Notes: generated by a model from the sequence alone, not told the origin. A stretch of 64,000 nt of DNA from Megalobrama amblycephala (GCF_018812025.1 NC_063063.1:548501-612500); one strand, 5' to 3'. Numbered from the stretch's first letter, positions 1 through 12,853 are shown. Numbers and translations are program-made.

Positions 1-523
1 AAAAATATGGGATCATTAAAAAATAGTCACCTGCTGCCATTTCCGGACAAATGACTAAACAACATGTGCAGAAACACTGAAAAGTCGGAAAATCCGAACC
101 AGATGTGTCCAGTATGTTGGACGCTTGGATTATATGAGGATATTATTCGCGTGTGTGTTTGATTAAGTGTGTTTTGAGACATTTCGCTCGACCAAAACAA
201 TTCCTCGTGCTGTTATTGAGATATTCACCAGAAGCCACGCCCACTGGCCGTCCTCCAGGCGCAAGTGTGAGCCAATCAGACACAGTCTTCGAGCATTAGC
301 GGAGACAGACGTTTTCCTTAACCAATAAGATTCCCCATGACTCCATGACGTAAACGCATCACGTCAGCTGGTTTTTGTTTTGCTCAAACGGAACACTGCG
401 CGTGTCAGCAACTGGACGCTCAATAATAATAACCTTAAAAACAATAATTAGTTGCCAAACATGTAATTTTCTTTGAAAGCAAAACTGCCACAATTTATGG
501 ACATATACTAGCGTCACTGCGGG
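1..523 (+). promoter_or_regulatory. wipi1 upstream region and probable promoter
   Basis: No gene is visible here. The stretch from about 230 to 420 looks promoter-like: a GC-box-like GCCACGCCC near 234, an inverted CCAAT (CCAATCAG near 273), TGACGTAA near 347 and CACGTCAG near 360 (CRE or E-box-like). No TATA box is obvious. Promoter assignment is inferred from position just 5' of the wipi1 start codon; the transcription start cannot be fixed from sequence alone. Confidence 0.4.
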
Positions 524-728
524 ATGATCGAACCGATCGCAGAGCTCCGAACCGGAGAGAAGGTGCGAAGATCCGGTTCTTCTCCAGACAGGCAGAGTTC
601 TGGTTCTGATGGATCTCCGGAGCTCCAGAGGCTCTCGTGCGCGTCCTTCAACCAGGACACAACGTGAGCGCGCATGTAAAACTATGATCTTAAAAACGAG
701 ACAGTTATGCCAAATCACATGACATTTA

Positions 729-799
<71 letters not shown>

Positions 800-3700
800 A
801 TGTTTCAGGTCTTTGGCTGTTGGTGGTCAGAATGGCTACAGGCTTTTCTCTCTGTCCTCTGTTGACAGAATGGATTGCATTCATCAAGGAGGTACAGAAA
901 ACTGACTCAGAATTATGCAATCATATTAATATGCAAGCCAAACATTTGGCCACGAGGTCTTTGACGTCACAGACATTTGGGAAGATGCATTTTGTATGAC
1001 GTTCTGTCTTCTTTGTAATGTAAAATTACAGTGTGTGAAAACTGTGTGTCTGTGTGGTCAGTGGAGAGCCCTGATGTGTGTGTGGCGGAGCGGCTCTTCT
1101 CCAGCAGTCTGATGGTGGTCGTGAGCAGATCTGCTCCGTTCAGGATGAACATCTATCACTTCAAGAAGGGCACAGAGATCTGTAACTACAGCTACTCCAG
1201 CAACATCCTCGCGGTCAAGCTCAACCGTCAGGTGTGCAAAAACACATTTTAAAGGGATAGTTCACCCAAAAATGAGAATGTGATGTTTATCTGCTTACCC
1301 CCAGCGCGTCCAAGATGTAGGTGACTTTGTTTCTTCAGTAGAACACAAATGATGATTTTTAATGCGTGTCAATGGGAACTCCATCTATAAGAGTCAAAAA
1401 ACATGCACAGACAAATCCAAATTAAACCCTGCAGCTCGTGACGACACATTGATGTCCTAAGACACAAAACGATCGGTTTGTGTGAGAAACCGAACAGTAT
1501 TTATATAATATTTTACCTCTAATACACCACTATGTCTGCTGCATTCAGCACTTGGTTAGTGAGGTCTGATTGCGCTGTTGCACACAAACCGATCGTTTGG
1601 TGTGTATAGAGAGAGAGACCTCAAAAATATGGAGCAGCACAACTGTTTTCAACATTGTTAATAATCATAAATGTTTCTTGAGCATCAAATCATCATATCA
1701 GAATGATTTCTGAAGGATCATGTGACACTGAAGACTGGAGTAATGATGCTGAAAATTCAGCTTTGATCACGGGAATAAATTACACTTTACTATATATTCA
1801 CATAGAAAACAGCTGATTTACATTATAATAATATTTCACAATTTTTACTGTATTTTTGATTAAATATTTGACTATTTTTCAGAGACTCGTAGTGTGTTTG
1901 GAGGAGGCCCTGTACATCCATAATATCAAGGACATGAAGCTGCTGAAGTCTCTTCTCAACACGCCACCGAACCCCACAGGTGAACAGCTGGTGCTCGCGG
2001 TCCAGAGGATCAGAGTGTGTTAAACTGGGCCGGAATGATCCGTAAATCTCTCCATTCTGACAGGTCTGTGCGCATTATCTGTCAATCTTTCCAACTCATA
2101 CCTGGCGTATCCTGGGAGCGTCACCGCGGGAGAGATCACTCTGTATGATGCTGTGAATCTGGTAAATGTGTCTTTAAAGGGAACGCAGAGCTGGAGAAGC
2201 TATCTAAACTCATTATTACTGTCTCACGTTACAAACATTCCTTAACATTGTGTTAATTCACGTTAGAAACATGCTAACACAATGTGCTAAATCATGTTAA
2301 AATATGCTAGCAATGAGCTAATCCATGTTAGCAATGTGCTAAGAAATGTGCTAGCAACATGTTAAATCATGCTAAAAACATGTTAAATCACATTCGAAAC
2401 ATGCTAGCAATGTGTTAGCAACGTTAAAACATGCTAGCAATTAGCTAATTGATGCTAGAAACATGCTAAAAATGCTAACAAAGAGTTAAATTATGATGGC
2501 AATGTCATGTACGAAAATGTTAACAACGATGTTAAATCATGTTAGAAACGTTAAAAGATGCTAACAATTTGCTAATTGCTAATTTTCTAAAAAATGCTAA
2601 CAAAGAGTTGAATCATGATAGCAACGTCCTAAATCATGTAAAAATGTTAACAAAATATTAAATCATGCTAGTAACATGTTAGCAGTTTGCTTAGTCATGT
2701 TAGAAACGTGCTAGCAACATGTTAAATCACATTAGAAACGTTCCAGCAATGTGTTATATCATGTTACCAATATGATAAGACATGTTAGCAATGTGTTAAC
2801 TGATGCTAAAAACATGTTAAAACGTTAGCAATGTGTTAAATCATATTCTAGAAACGTTAACAACATGCTATACCATGTTAGCAAAGTGTGCTAATTCACG
2901 TAGAAAATGTTAACAGTGTGCTAAATCATGTTAGCAATGTGCTAATTGATGTTAGAAGCATGTTAAAACATGCTAGCAATTTGCTAATTTGTTAATGTCA
3001 GCAAAGAGTAAAATCTTGATAGCAATGTCGCAAATCATGTAAGAAAAATGCTAACAAACTGTTAAATTATACTAGCAATGTGTTAATTCTTGTAAGAAAT
3101 GTGCTAACTACATGTTAAATCACATTCGAAACATGCTAGCAATGTGTTAGCAACGTTAAAACATGTTAGTGATTTGCTAATTGATGTTAGAAACATGCTA
3201 AAAATGCTAACAAAGAGTTAAATCATGATAGCAACGTGCTAAATCATGATAGCAACGTGTGCTAAATCATGATAGTAACGTGCTAAATCCATGTAAGAAA
3301 ATGTTAACAACGATGTTAAATCATGTTAGAAACATTTTAAAACATGCTAGCAAATTTGCTAATTGCTAATGCTCTAAAAATGCTAGCAAAGAGTTAATTC
3401 ATGATATCAACGTCCCAAATTATGTAAGAAAAATAACAAAATGCTAAATCATGCTAGCAACATGTTAACAATTTACTAATTAATGCTAGAAACATGCTAG
3501 CAACATATTAAATCACATTATAAACATGCTAGCAATGTGTTATATCATGTTAGCAAAACATGATAAAACATGTTAGCAATGTGCTAATCAATGTTAGAAA
3601 CATGCTAAAATGTCAGCAGTGTTAAATCATGATAGCAATGTGTTAAATCATATACTAGAAACATGTTAGAAAAATGTTAACATGTTATACCGTGTTTGCA

Positions 3701-3927
3701 AATGTGTGCTAATTCACATAGAAAAATGTTAATAGTGTGCTAAATCATGTTAGCAATGTGCTAATTGATGTTAGAAGCATGCTAAAACGTTAAAAATGCT
3801 AACAGTGTTAAATCATGATAACACTGTGTTGTCTTAAATCATATACTAGAAACATGCTAGCAACATACTAAAAGATGTTAGAAATGTGCTGAAACATGTT
3901 AGCAACATGTTAAAACACTCTCTATCA

Positions 3928-4021
<94 letters not shown>

Positions 4022-7000
4022 TTGTTTTCTGATATGCCGTCATAACCTTCAAACTTCAAACGTTTAAAGCTTCATCAAACTTTCTGGTCAGGCTTTCTCA
4101 AGCCAACATCAAAGTCTGTGTTGACAAACATGTTTATCTAGTTGATTTAAACTCCTCCACTTTGATTATTTCAGAATGAGGTGACTGTGATCTCCGCCCA
4201 TGCCAGTCATGTGGCCGCCATCTCATTCAACGCTTCAGGAACCAGTCTGGCCACTGCTTCTGAAAAAGTGAGTCAGAGAAGGTTGTATCTCAGATATCCT
4301 CAGTATCATGATTCTGACCATGTTGTGATTGTGTGATGATATGATAACCCAGGGCACTGTTATACGAGTCTTCAGCGTTCCTGACGGAGACAAACTGTTT
4401 GAATTCCGCAGAGGGATGAAGAGGTAAGAGGTATAGTTCAATTCATTTCAAGTTTATTTGTATATTCACAGTGCATATTGTTTCATATTGAAAAAAACTT
4501 TTTGATTTAATTATAAATAATTTAATATGCACTATATATATATAGCAATGAAAAGTTTTAAATTTAGCTGTCTTTACAATGACAAACTTTATATTTTTCC
4601 TCAAACAGTGTAAATGACATTTATACATGATATATATAGCTTCCATAATTTTTTTTGTTTGTTTTTTGAAAAGATCACTTAATTTGGGGGTCATGGGCAT
4701 CAAAAAGTGTGTTTTAAGACCGAAACATCTATATTTATTTATATACTATATACTTTTTAATACTATATATATATATCTATATACTATTTAAACATCAGTA
4801 TTCATTCCTGGAGGATGTGTTCCCTGTGTTTGTGTTCAGGTATGTGAGCATCAGTTCCTTGTCGTTCAGTGCCGACGCACAGTTTCTCTGTGCCTCCAGT
4901 AACACAGAGACTGTTCATATCTTCAGACTGGAGCATCACAGACCCAGGTACATACAACAACAACCAATCACAAAACATGTTCATCATGGATGATGATGAT
5001 GTGCATAAATACAGAAAACGATTAATCGTTAAAAGATTGCAATCTCGATTCAAACACCCACGCGATCCTATGACAACGACGTCTATTAAACAAGTCTGAT
5101 CACAGCGAACATTCAGATCTGCATTCTGATCTAGAGAGAGTCGCTGTCATGTATAGATATGAAACATCTTCACAAACAGTCTTTTCAACCGCACAGTATC
5201 ATTATTTCTGTCTTACAATAATTCAGATTATCACAGAAGTACTGGGATAAAAGTTTATAGTTCAGATATAAACACTGATGTCTACAGTAGTGAATCAAAA
5301 TCAAAATAGAGCAAATCAGCTTTTGAAAGTAACTTGATGCTTCAAATAAAGATTGTATCAATTACATCATTACACCAGTAGGTGGCGATAAAGTGACTGT
5401 TAAAAAATGTTTCTGTCATTGAATCATTCAAGACATTCATTCAAAAACGCTGATTCATCAAGTAATGAAACCAGTGAAGACTTTATGAGTGAGTCATTGA
5501 ATCATTCATTCAAGAGATTTGCTCAAAAACACTGATTCATCCAGTAATGAAACAAGTGAAGACTTTATGAGTGAGTCATTGAATCATTCATTCAAGAGAT
5601 TTGCTCAAAAACGCTGATTCATCCAGTAATGAAACAAGTGAAGACTTTATGAGTGAGTCATTGAATCATTCATTCAAGAGATTTGTTCAAAAACACTGAT
5701 TCATCCAGTAATGAAACAAGTGAAGACTTTATGAGTGAGTCATTGAATCATTCATTGAAGAGATTTGCTCAAAAACACTGATTCATCCAGTAATGAAACC
5801 AGTGAAGTCTTTATGAGTGAGTCATTGAATCATTCATTCAAGAGATTCATTCAAAAACACTGATTCATCCAGTAATGAAACCAGTGAAGACTTTATGAGT
5901 GAGTCATTGAATCATTCATTCAAGAGATTTGTTCAAAAACGCTGATTCATCCAGTAATGAAATGTAAAGACTTTATGAGTGAGTCATTGAATCATTCATT
6001 TAAGAGATTTGTTCAAAAACACTGATTCATCCAGTAATGAAACAAGTGAAGACTTTATGAGTGAGTCATTGAATCATTCATTCAAGAGATTTGCTCAAAA
6101 ACACTGATTCATCCAGTAATGAAACCAGTGAAGTCTTTATGAGTGAGTCATTGAATCATTCATTCAAGAGATTCATTCAAAAACACTGATTCATCCAGTA
6201 ATGAAACCAGTGAAGACTTTATGAGTGAGTCATTGAATCATTCATTCAAGAGATTTGTTCAAAAACGCTGATTCATCCAGTAATGAAATGTAAAGACTTT
6301 ATGAGTGAGTCATTGAATCATTCATTTAAGAGATTTGTTCAAAAACACTGATTCATCCAGTAATGAAACAAGTGAAGACTTTATGAATGAGTCATTGAAT
6401 CATTCATTCAAGAGATTCATTCAAAAACACTGATTCATCCAGTAATGAAACCAGTGAAGTCTTTATGAGTGAGTCATTGAATCATTCATTCAAGAGATTT
6501 GTTCAAAAACGCTGATTCATCCAGTAATGAAACCAGTGAAGACTTTATGAGTGAGTCATTGAATCATTCGTTCAAGAGATTTATTCAAAAACACTGATTC
6601 ATCCAGTAATGAAACAAGTGAAGTCTTTGTGAGTGAGTCACTGAATCATTCATTCAAGAGATTCATTCAAAAGCATTTTGTCAGAAGCGCTAGTAAATTA
6701 TATGTTATTTTGTTTAGTTATCTGTTCAGAATCGTGGGAGAATCATAATCTCTATTTTAAACAAAAGAATTGTGATTCTTGCCCTACCGTGTTTAAAGAG
6801 CAGTTAATGGACTTCCATGCTTCATGATGTCATGTGTCTCTCATGAACACAGTCAGGAGTCTCCATCATGGTCTGGATACATGGGGAAGATGTTTTCTGC
6901 CGCCAGCACTTACCTTCCCTCTCAGGTGTCGGACATGATGCATCAGGACCGAGCGTTTGCTACCGTCCGCCTCGCCGCGGCAGGCATGAAGAATATATCC

Positions 7001-8997
7001 GCTCTCTCCACGTGAGTCCAGTACATGTGTGCTGCTGATGTCATGATCATGTGGAGATGTTGTTTCTGTGCTGATATGTCATCGCCCGCAGGATCCAGAA
7101 GGTTCCACGTCTTCTGGTGGCTTCATTAGATGGTCATCTCTACATCTACAATATAGATCCGCAGGAAGGAGGAGACTGTCCTTTAGTCAAGAAGCACAGG
7201 TAGATTAAATTCAATGGTTTCAAAAATCATAATCTGCATTGATTTACAGTTTTTTGTCCAATTTGATTCGCAATAAACCATAAAATATTTAATTGATTTA
7301 GTTTTTTGTCCAGTTTAATTGGTTTATATTAAACCATAAACTATATAATCGATTTTCAGTTTTTGTCCAATTTGATTCAAAATAAAATATAACATTTATT
7401 TACATTTTTTGTCCAATTTGATTCACAATAAACCATAAAATATGTAATTGATTTAGTTTTATATCCAATTTAATTTATATTAAACCATAAACTATATAAT
7501 CGATTTACAGTTTTTGACCAATTTGATTCACTATAAAATATAAAATTTATTTACATTTTTTGTCCAATTTGATTCAAAATAAAATATAACATTTATTTAC
7601 ACTTTTTTTCCAATGTGATTTACAATAAAATATAAAATTTATTTACATTTTTTGTCCAATTTGATTCACAATAAAATATAACATTTATTTAAAAAAAAAA
7701 TTCCGATTTGATTCACAATAAAATATAAAATTTATTTACAGTTTTTGTCCAATTTGATTCACAATAAACCATATAATATGTAATTGATTTAGTTTTATAT
7801 CCAATTTAATTTATATTAAACCATAAACTATATAATCGATTTACAGTTTTTGTCCAATTTGATTCAAAATAAAATATAAAATTTATTTACATTTTTTTCC
7901 GAATTTGATTCAAAATAAAATATTAAATTTATTTACAGTTTTTGTCCAATTTGATTCACAATAAACCATAAAATATACAATTAATTTACTTTTTTTTTTG
8001 TCTAATTTGATGAATAATAAACTATAAAATGTATAATTTTTTAAAAACTGTTAAAATATTATTTTTGCCGGCACACAATTTGTTGATCTGGTGCTTTTTT
8101 TTTCTTAGGATTTACAACTGTACTTCTTCCTTTGCATTTTTCATGTAGAGACGACAACGAAGTCAAAACGTTCCCGTTCACACGGATCCTCGAAAACGAC
8201 TAAAATCACTGTATTCTGCTGCCTGGCCAGTAGATGGCGATGTCACTTTATAAAGAATCACCAAGCACCTATAGACTGAACACGTAACACGCATGTGCAT
8301 GATGTTACCGTTTTCACAAATTTGCAGTTTTGTAGTTTTCACGGAGACGATAACAGTGTCGTTTTCAAAAACTTGCGCTTTGAAACCCGTTTTCAAAAGT
8401 CTGCATTTTCAGGCCCCCAAAATGCAGTTATCATGTAAATGAACTTATAAAAGTTTAATAAAATGTTGTGTGTACACAGTAATTTAAGCAAAGGAATGTG
8501 ATTGTGTGAAACTCGTGACTGGATACGTTAGGCTCATTTAAAATCAGATTCACGTGTAAATATATTCATGCCTTTGATTGTGTCTTAAGCTTTTGAACCT
8601 TGAGTAGCTGATGGTCAAATCTCTAGATAATTTTGCATTTTATTCGTCCAATAGACTGTACGAGAGTGCTGATGAAGGTCCAGCGGCGTCGGAGCTCGAG
8701 GTCGGAAGTCCATCCTACGCAGCAACTGTTGCCACGAGCAGGAATCAGGACTCTCCGTCCTCCAGCTCCCTCACGGGTACATCTGACGAGAACATGTCAC
8801 ATGTCTGCGTCTGTTTGTTTCAGTGCTTCTCATAAAGGTAAATGACGGCGTGTCGATGATCCACTTTTCCTTCAGGCTACTCTGAGGATGGAGGAGCGAA
8901 GAGAGGAGAGCTGATCCCAGAGCACGAGTTTGCGGACGGACCGCTGCGCCTGGATGACGAACAGGAGTTTCCTCCGGTTAGCTCTCGGGACACCTGA
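524..8997 (+). CDS. wipi1: WD repeat domain phosphoinositide-interacting protein 1 (WIPI1)
   Basis: Twelve coding exons, all with AG/GT borders and consistent phase: 524-663, 809-891, 1062-1231, 1883-1979, 2064-2161, 4175-4267, 4353-4423, 4840-4947, 6853-7011, 7092-7199, 8655-8776, 8876-8997. They sum to 456 codons plus stop; human WIPI1 is close to 446. WIPI/PROPPIN proteins are seven-bladed beta-propellers that bind PI3P and PI(3,5)P2 on early autophagosomal membranes. The lipid-binding FRRG signature is at residues about 245-248. [28 protein letters not shown] and the C-terminal [14 protein letters not shown] stretch favour WIPI1 over WIPI2. The start at 524 is the in-frame ATG of the exon that supplies SFNQDTT; the first ~38 residues are Ser/Arg-rich and poorly conserved, so the start is less certain. 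The C-terminus ends shortly after EFPP, unlike the longer human tail. No disruption seen. Confidence 0.93.
729..799 (+). repeat. (TCTA)n microsatellite
   Basis: About 18 copies of a tetranucleotide in wipi1 intron 1. It ends nine bases before the acceptor AG (807-808) of exon 2, so the repeat makes up the place where the polypyrimidine tract should lie. Confidence 0.95.
1250..1310 (+). mobile_element. Solo end of TTAA-flanked fold-back element
   Basis: TTAA followed by AGGGATAGTTCACCC and AAAAATGAGAATG, the terminal sequence of the family that is complete at 55787-56518 and 12122-12738. Only one end is recognisable in wipi1 intron 3. Confidence 0.55.
1640..1870 (-). mobile_element. Interspersed repeat (CAGTCTTCAGTGTCACATGAT family), partial copy
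   Basis: Matches, in reverse orientation, the block seen at 13165-13335, 20765-21110 and 37843-38779 (shared words: AATCATAAATGTTTCTTGAG, GGATCATGTGACACTGAAG, GATGCTGAAAATTCAGC). The family has short inverted ends where complete (see 37843). It lies in wipi1 intron 3; no coding capacity. Confidence 0.75.
2225..3918 (+). repeat. Degenerate ATGCTAGCAA/ATCATGTTAGAAAC repeat block
   Basis: About 1.7 kb of wipi1 intron 5 built from irregular 15-35 bp variants of ATGTTAGCAATGTGCTAAATC. Longer duplications are visible, for example the CACATTCGAAACATGCTAGC stretch near 2391 and again near 3122. No open coding potential. Confidence 0.85.
3919..4021 (+). repeat. (TATC)n microsatellite
   Basis: Roughly 25 copies of the tetranucleotide at the 3' edge of the preceding array, still in wipi1 intron 5. 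Confidence 0.95.
5410..6672 (+). repeat. 82-bp minisatellite in wipi1 intron 8
   Basis: About 15 head-to-tail copies of an 82-bp unit; TGAGTCA recurs at 5490, 5572, 5654, 5736 and so on with an 82-base step, while a few units are shorter because AACAAGTGAAG is replaced by ATGTAAAG. Copies differ by few bases (GCTC/GTTC, CACTG/CGCTG). A block of several units is itself duplicated. Each unit holds TGAGTCA, the AP-1 core. Confidence 0.95.
7203..8040 (+). repeat. AT-rich repeat with ~55-bp period
   Basis: Repeated variants of TTTTTGTCCAATTTGATTC and ACAATAAAATATAAAATTTA fill most of wipi1 intron 10. Pairs of units form longer ~110-bp repeats containing ATATAATCGATTTAC. No gene seen. Confidence 0.85.
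8140..8445. mobile_element. Probable interspersed element with CGTTTTCAAAA motif
   Basis: The sequence has the look of a moderately old interspersed repeat: ACGACAACGAAGTCAAAACG at one end and CGTTTTCAAAA/GCATTTTCAGG with CCCCCAAAATGCAG at the other. It resembles a family I recall from cyprinid genomes, but only one copy is in the window, so this is uncertain. Confidence 0.35.
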
Positions 8998-9399
8998 AGT
9001 CCCAATCCATCCTCATGTTCCTTATTTCAGTCAGGTCTGACTGCCTCTGCCAGCAGGTGGCGTCGCTGTTTATCACTGAAATAAATAAGAGGCTGATGTA
9101 GAACAATCCTGTCACCTGGTCTGTGAATGCAGAACTGATATACTTTTTATGAGTGAAAATCAGATTTTTCAAATTCATTGTTTGAAATTTGTGTAAAAAG
9201 CAAAGCGATTTACCTTCAGTAAGAGTAAGAATAGAAACCTCCACCGTAAGATTTGTAATAAATCCACCATGTCGAAACATTTCAGTGCTGACCAGATGAC
9301 AGCAGTTTTAGGGTTCCAGTTTCCATATCTGGGAAGCTGGAAAAGTGTATAATTTAATGTTCCTCTTTCACACTCGTTTAGTCAGTGTTACACTTATGA

Positions 9400-9405
9400 A
9401 ATAAA
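9400..9405 (+). other. Candidate wipi1 polyadenylation signal
   Basis: AATAAA about 400 bases after the wipi1 stop codon, followed by a GT-rich stretch (TGTTTGTGTGTTTGTG near 9427), the usual downstream element. Confidence 0.6.
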
Positions 9406-9599
9406 GTTGCCAAAATGAAAAGTGATTGTTTGTGTGTTTGTGTCGAGGATGATGTGCTGAACATGTGGAAATGATGTAATATTTGCCATCTGAATTAATC
9501 ATTATAGAGATACCGTGGTTTAGATCAAAGCAACTATGAACAAATAATATAAAATAAAAACTGTACAGTTTATTCAGTTTGTGCTAATGCTCATCATTA

Positions 9600-10880
9600 C
9601 TGAAGTACATTTTTAGTAAATCATAATTATGACAAAAAAATCATATTTATGGCATACTAAGTCATTCCGTAATAATTACATAGAATATATTGACACTCAT
9701 AATTTTGACTTTTTGTTAGAATTTCTAGTCAAAATTGAGTCTATTTTTTATTTCATATTTGACTTTTTATGTCATAATCACAGTAATAATAATGATAAAC
9801 AGTTGACATCAAGACTTTCTCATAATTATGACAAAAAATCATTATGACATACTAAGTCATTCAGTAATTATAAGTAAAATATATGAATATATTGAAACTC
9901 ATAATTTTGACTTGAAATGATTACATAAAAAGTCAAAATTATGTGTCAATATATTCATATATTTTACATATACAAAATTGACTGTAAATTTTTTACTTTT
10001 TTCATATATTTTACATTTATGTCATAATCACATAGTTATAATAATGAGAAAAAGTCAAAATTATGTGATAAAAAGTTGAAATTATGACTATCTTTCATAA
10101 GTCATTCAGTAATTATGACAAGTAAAATATGAAATATTGAAACTCATAATTTTGACTTGAAATTATGACATAAAAAGTCAAAATTGTGTCAATATTTTTA
10201 TATATTTAACTTTGAAAAATTATGACTGCCAATTTTTTTACTTTTTTCATATATTTTACATTTATATCATAATCACAAAGTCATAATAATGAGAAAAAGT
10301 CAAAATTATGTAATAAAAAGTTGAAATTATGACTTTATCTTTCATACTTATGACATAAAAATGCATTATTATGACACTTAGTCATTCGGTAATTATAAAA
10401 AGTTAAATATATGAATATATTGACACATTTTGACTTTTTATGTCATAATTTCAAGTCAAAATGATGAAATAAAAAGTCAAAATTATGTGTCCATTTTTAC
10501 TTCTTATTTCATATATTTGACATTTTATGTCATAATAATGAGAAAAAGTTGAAATTATGACTTATGACATACACATTTAAATATATGAAATAAAATGTAA
10601 AAAATTATGATGCTCATAATTTTGACTGTTTATGTCATAATTTTGACTTAAAGTTATGGCAATAAGTCATAATCATATGATATCCGGAAATTATGGAATA
10701 AAAATGTGAAATTATGATCTCTGTTTCAACTTCATGCCATAATTATATCATAATTGTGACAATTTAAGTCATAATTTCAACTTAGTATGTCATAATTCCG
10801 ACTTTTCATCTCATAAATATGATTAGTATGTCATTCTTTCGACTTTTATGTCATAATTATGATGTACAAAATCATGATTT
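9600..10880. repeat. TCATAATTATGAC-type palindromic repeat block
   Basis: About 1.3 kb downstream of wipi1 built from TCATAATTTTGAC, GTCAAAATTATG, AAATTATGACATAAAAAG and similar words in both orientations, with ATATATTGAAACTC spacers. A short relative is at 33985-34060. No gene. Confidence 0.85.
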
Positions 10881-11039
10881 GTTTCTCATGTGGCAGAAAA
10901 GGCCCTCCATACATCGAGTTTAATTTTTATATTTAATAAGTTTCTGTGAGAGTGGTGAAAATGACATTTTGGATTTTTTTTTTTTCTAAAAACATTTTGA
11001 AACAATTTCATAGGTAATATTTTGAGTATGCTAATAAAC

Positions 11040-11400
11040 AATTAAATATGCCTAATATTGTCACACATGACGTGCATGTTAATATATTATATGTTTGGAA
11101 TTGTAATAACAGTGGCGAATAATGTCTTTCAGCACATGCACACTAGTTGACTCATGATTCTCAGGACACAAGATCCCTAGGTATACCGCTCTGGCAGGGA
11201 TTGTGACGCGGCCAGTGCGTCGCGGCCGCAGTGCATGGTGGGATTGTGGCGAGCACACACGGCTCCTCCCCACGTGTCTGACTGCAGCTGATGATGACCA
11301 TCATGGCAGCACAGAGACAGCTCGTCTCCTCCACACGCTGAGCTGAAGAGAGGCTCGGGCCGAGGGAAGAGGTCGAGGCGAGCGGCGGTCAGTCACAGGT
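11040..11400 (+). promoter_or_regulatory. polr3e promoter and putative non-coding exon 1
   Basis: A CpG-rich stretch stands out in AT-rich surroundings. Near 11230-11250 the sequence GCATGGTGGGATTGTGG is, on the minus strand, close to the ZNF143/Staf motif (ACAATCCCACCATGC). A candidate donor CACAG/GTCAG is at 11398/11399, and an acceptor CACAG/GTTTG at 12811/12812 would splice a leader onto the first coding exon. Exon and start site are inferred. Confidence 0.45.
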
Positions 11401-11837
11401 CAGATCTGAGCTCAGCTGCGGGTTTGATGGTCAGTGGGTCAGTCGAGGCCTCGGTGTGTGTGTCAGTGAGTTCACAGCATGCTGGCACTGACAATGCTGT
11501 ATCAAAAGTTTCACACGCACAGAGATCATGAATATAAACGCGTTCAGATCGCAGATGTGGTGAATGTGCCTGTGATCGCCGTGACGCGCGCGAGGAGCCG
11601 CTAGCGCTGCTTAGCATGTTGTTTCGCTCGAGACTCTGACAGTTTCCCTTCATAAGTGTTTGTTTTTAACATTTTTACTTTTAATTGTAATGTAACTTGT
11701 TGTGTTCGTGTTTGTTTGAAGCTGCTGGTCGTCAGTGTCGTGTTGCTCGCTCTTGCATCATTCACTAAACGATTACCTGCTAATTATCATGACAAACACT
11801 GATTGATTGACAGTTTACACGAGTGTGTTTATAACTT

Positions 11838-11960
11838 ATATGTATTGTGTGTGTGTGTGTGTATATGTGTATGTATATATATATATATATACATACATAC
11901 ATACATACATATATGTATATGTGTGTATATATATATATATAATATAATATAAAAATGTGT
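11838..11960 (+). repeat. (TG)n/(TA)n compound microsatellite
   Basis: Mixed TG, TATA and CATA runs in the putative polr3e leader intron. Confidence 0.9.
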
Positions 11961-12117
11961 GTGTATGTAAAGTTTAACTTATGGGAATTTTATATTTATA
12001 GTCAATTCTGACTTTATATGTCTCTAGTGTGTTTGTGTATATATATGTGTGTGTGTGTTTACTAGCACAATTTTTTCATATATACGTGTATAAACACAAT
12101 ATTGGTCTTGGGACAAG

Positions 12118-12741
12118 TTAAAGGGTTAGTTCACCCAAAAATGAAAATTCAGTCATTAATTACTCTCCTTCATGTCGTTCCACACCCGTAAGAACTTCAT
12201 TCATCTTCAGAACACAAATTAAGATATTTTTGATGAAATCCGATGGCTCCTGCATAGCCAGCAATGACATTTCCTCTCTCAAGATCCATTAATGTACTAA
12301 AAACATATTTAAATCAGTTCATGTGAGTACAGTGGTTCAATATTAATATTAAAAAACAAAATAACGACTTATATAGTGATGGCCGATCATGAAGCTTCGG
12401 AGCGTTATGAATCAGGGTGTCGAATCAGCGGTTCGGAGCGCCAAAGTCACGTGATTTCATCAGTTTGACACGTGATCCGAATCATGATTCGACACAAAAG
12501 ATTCATAACGCTCCGAAGCTTCATGAAGCAGTGTTTTGAAATCACATGAACTGATTTAAATATGTTTTTAGTACATTAATGGATCTTGAGAGAGGAAATG
12601 TCATTGCTGGCTATGCAGGAGCCATCGGATTTCATCAAAAATATCTTAATTTGTGTTCTGAAGATGAATGAAGTTCTTACGGGTGTGGAACGACATGAAG
12701 GAGAGGAATTAATGACTGAATTTTCATTTTTGACCCTTTAA
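12118..12741. mobile_element. TTAA-bounded fold-back element
   Basis: The block begins TTAAAGGGTTAGTTCACCC and ends with AATTTTCATTTTTGACCCTTTAA. The two halves are near-perfect inverted copies: AGATCCATTAATGTACTAAA (left) returns as TTTAGTACATTAATGGATCT (right), so it could fold into a hairpin of about 290-bp arms. No coding capacity. It sits in the polr3e leader intron. Related copies are at 34160, 35351, 55787 and, with a different core, 13549 and 57684. Confidence 0.85.
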
Positions 12742-12853
12742 TCACCAGTATTGTGTTTCATATATTCACATATAATCACATTATATTCATAGCTTTCTCT
12801 TGTGTTCACAGGTTTGAAGTCTTCCAGCAGTGGTTTCTTCATCTGTCTTCACT

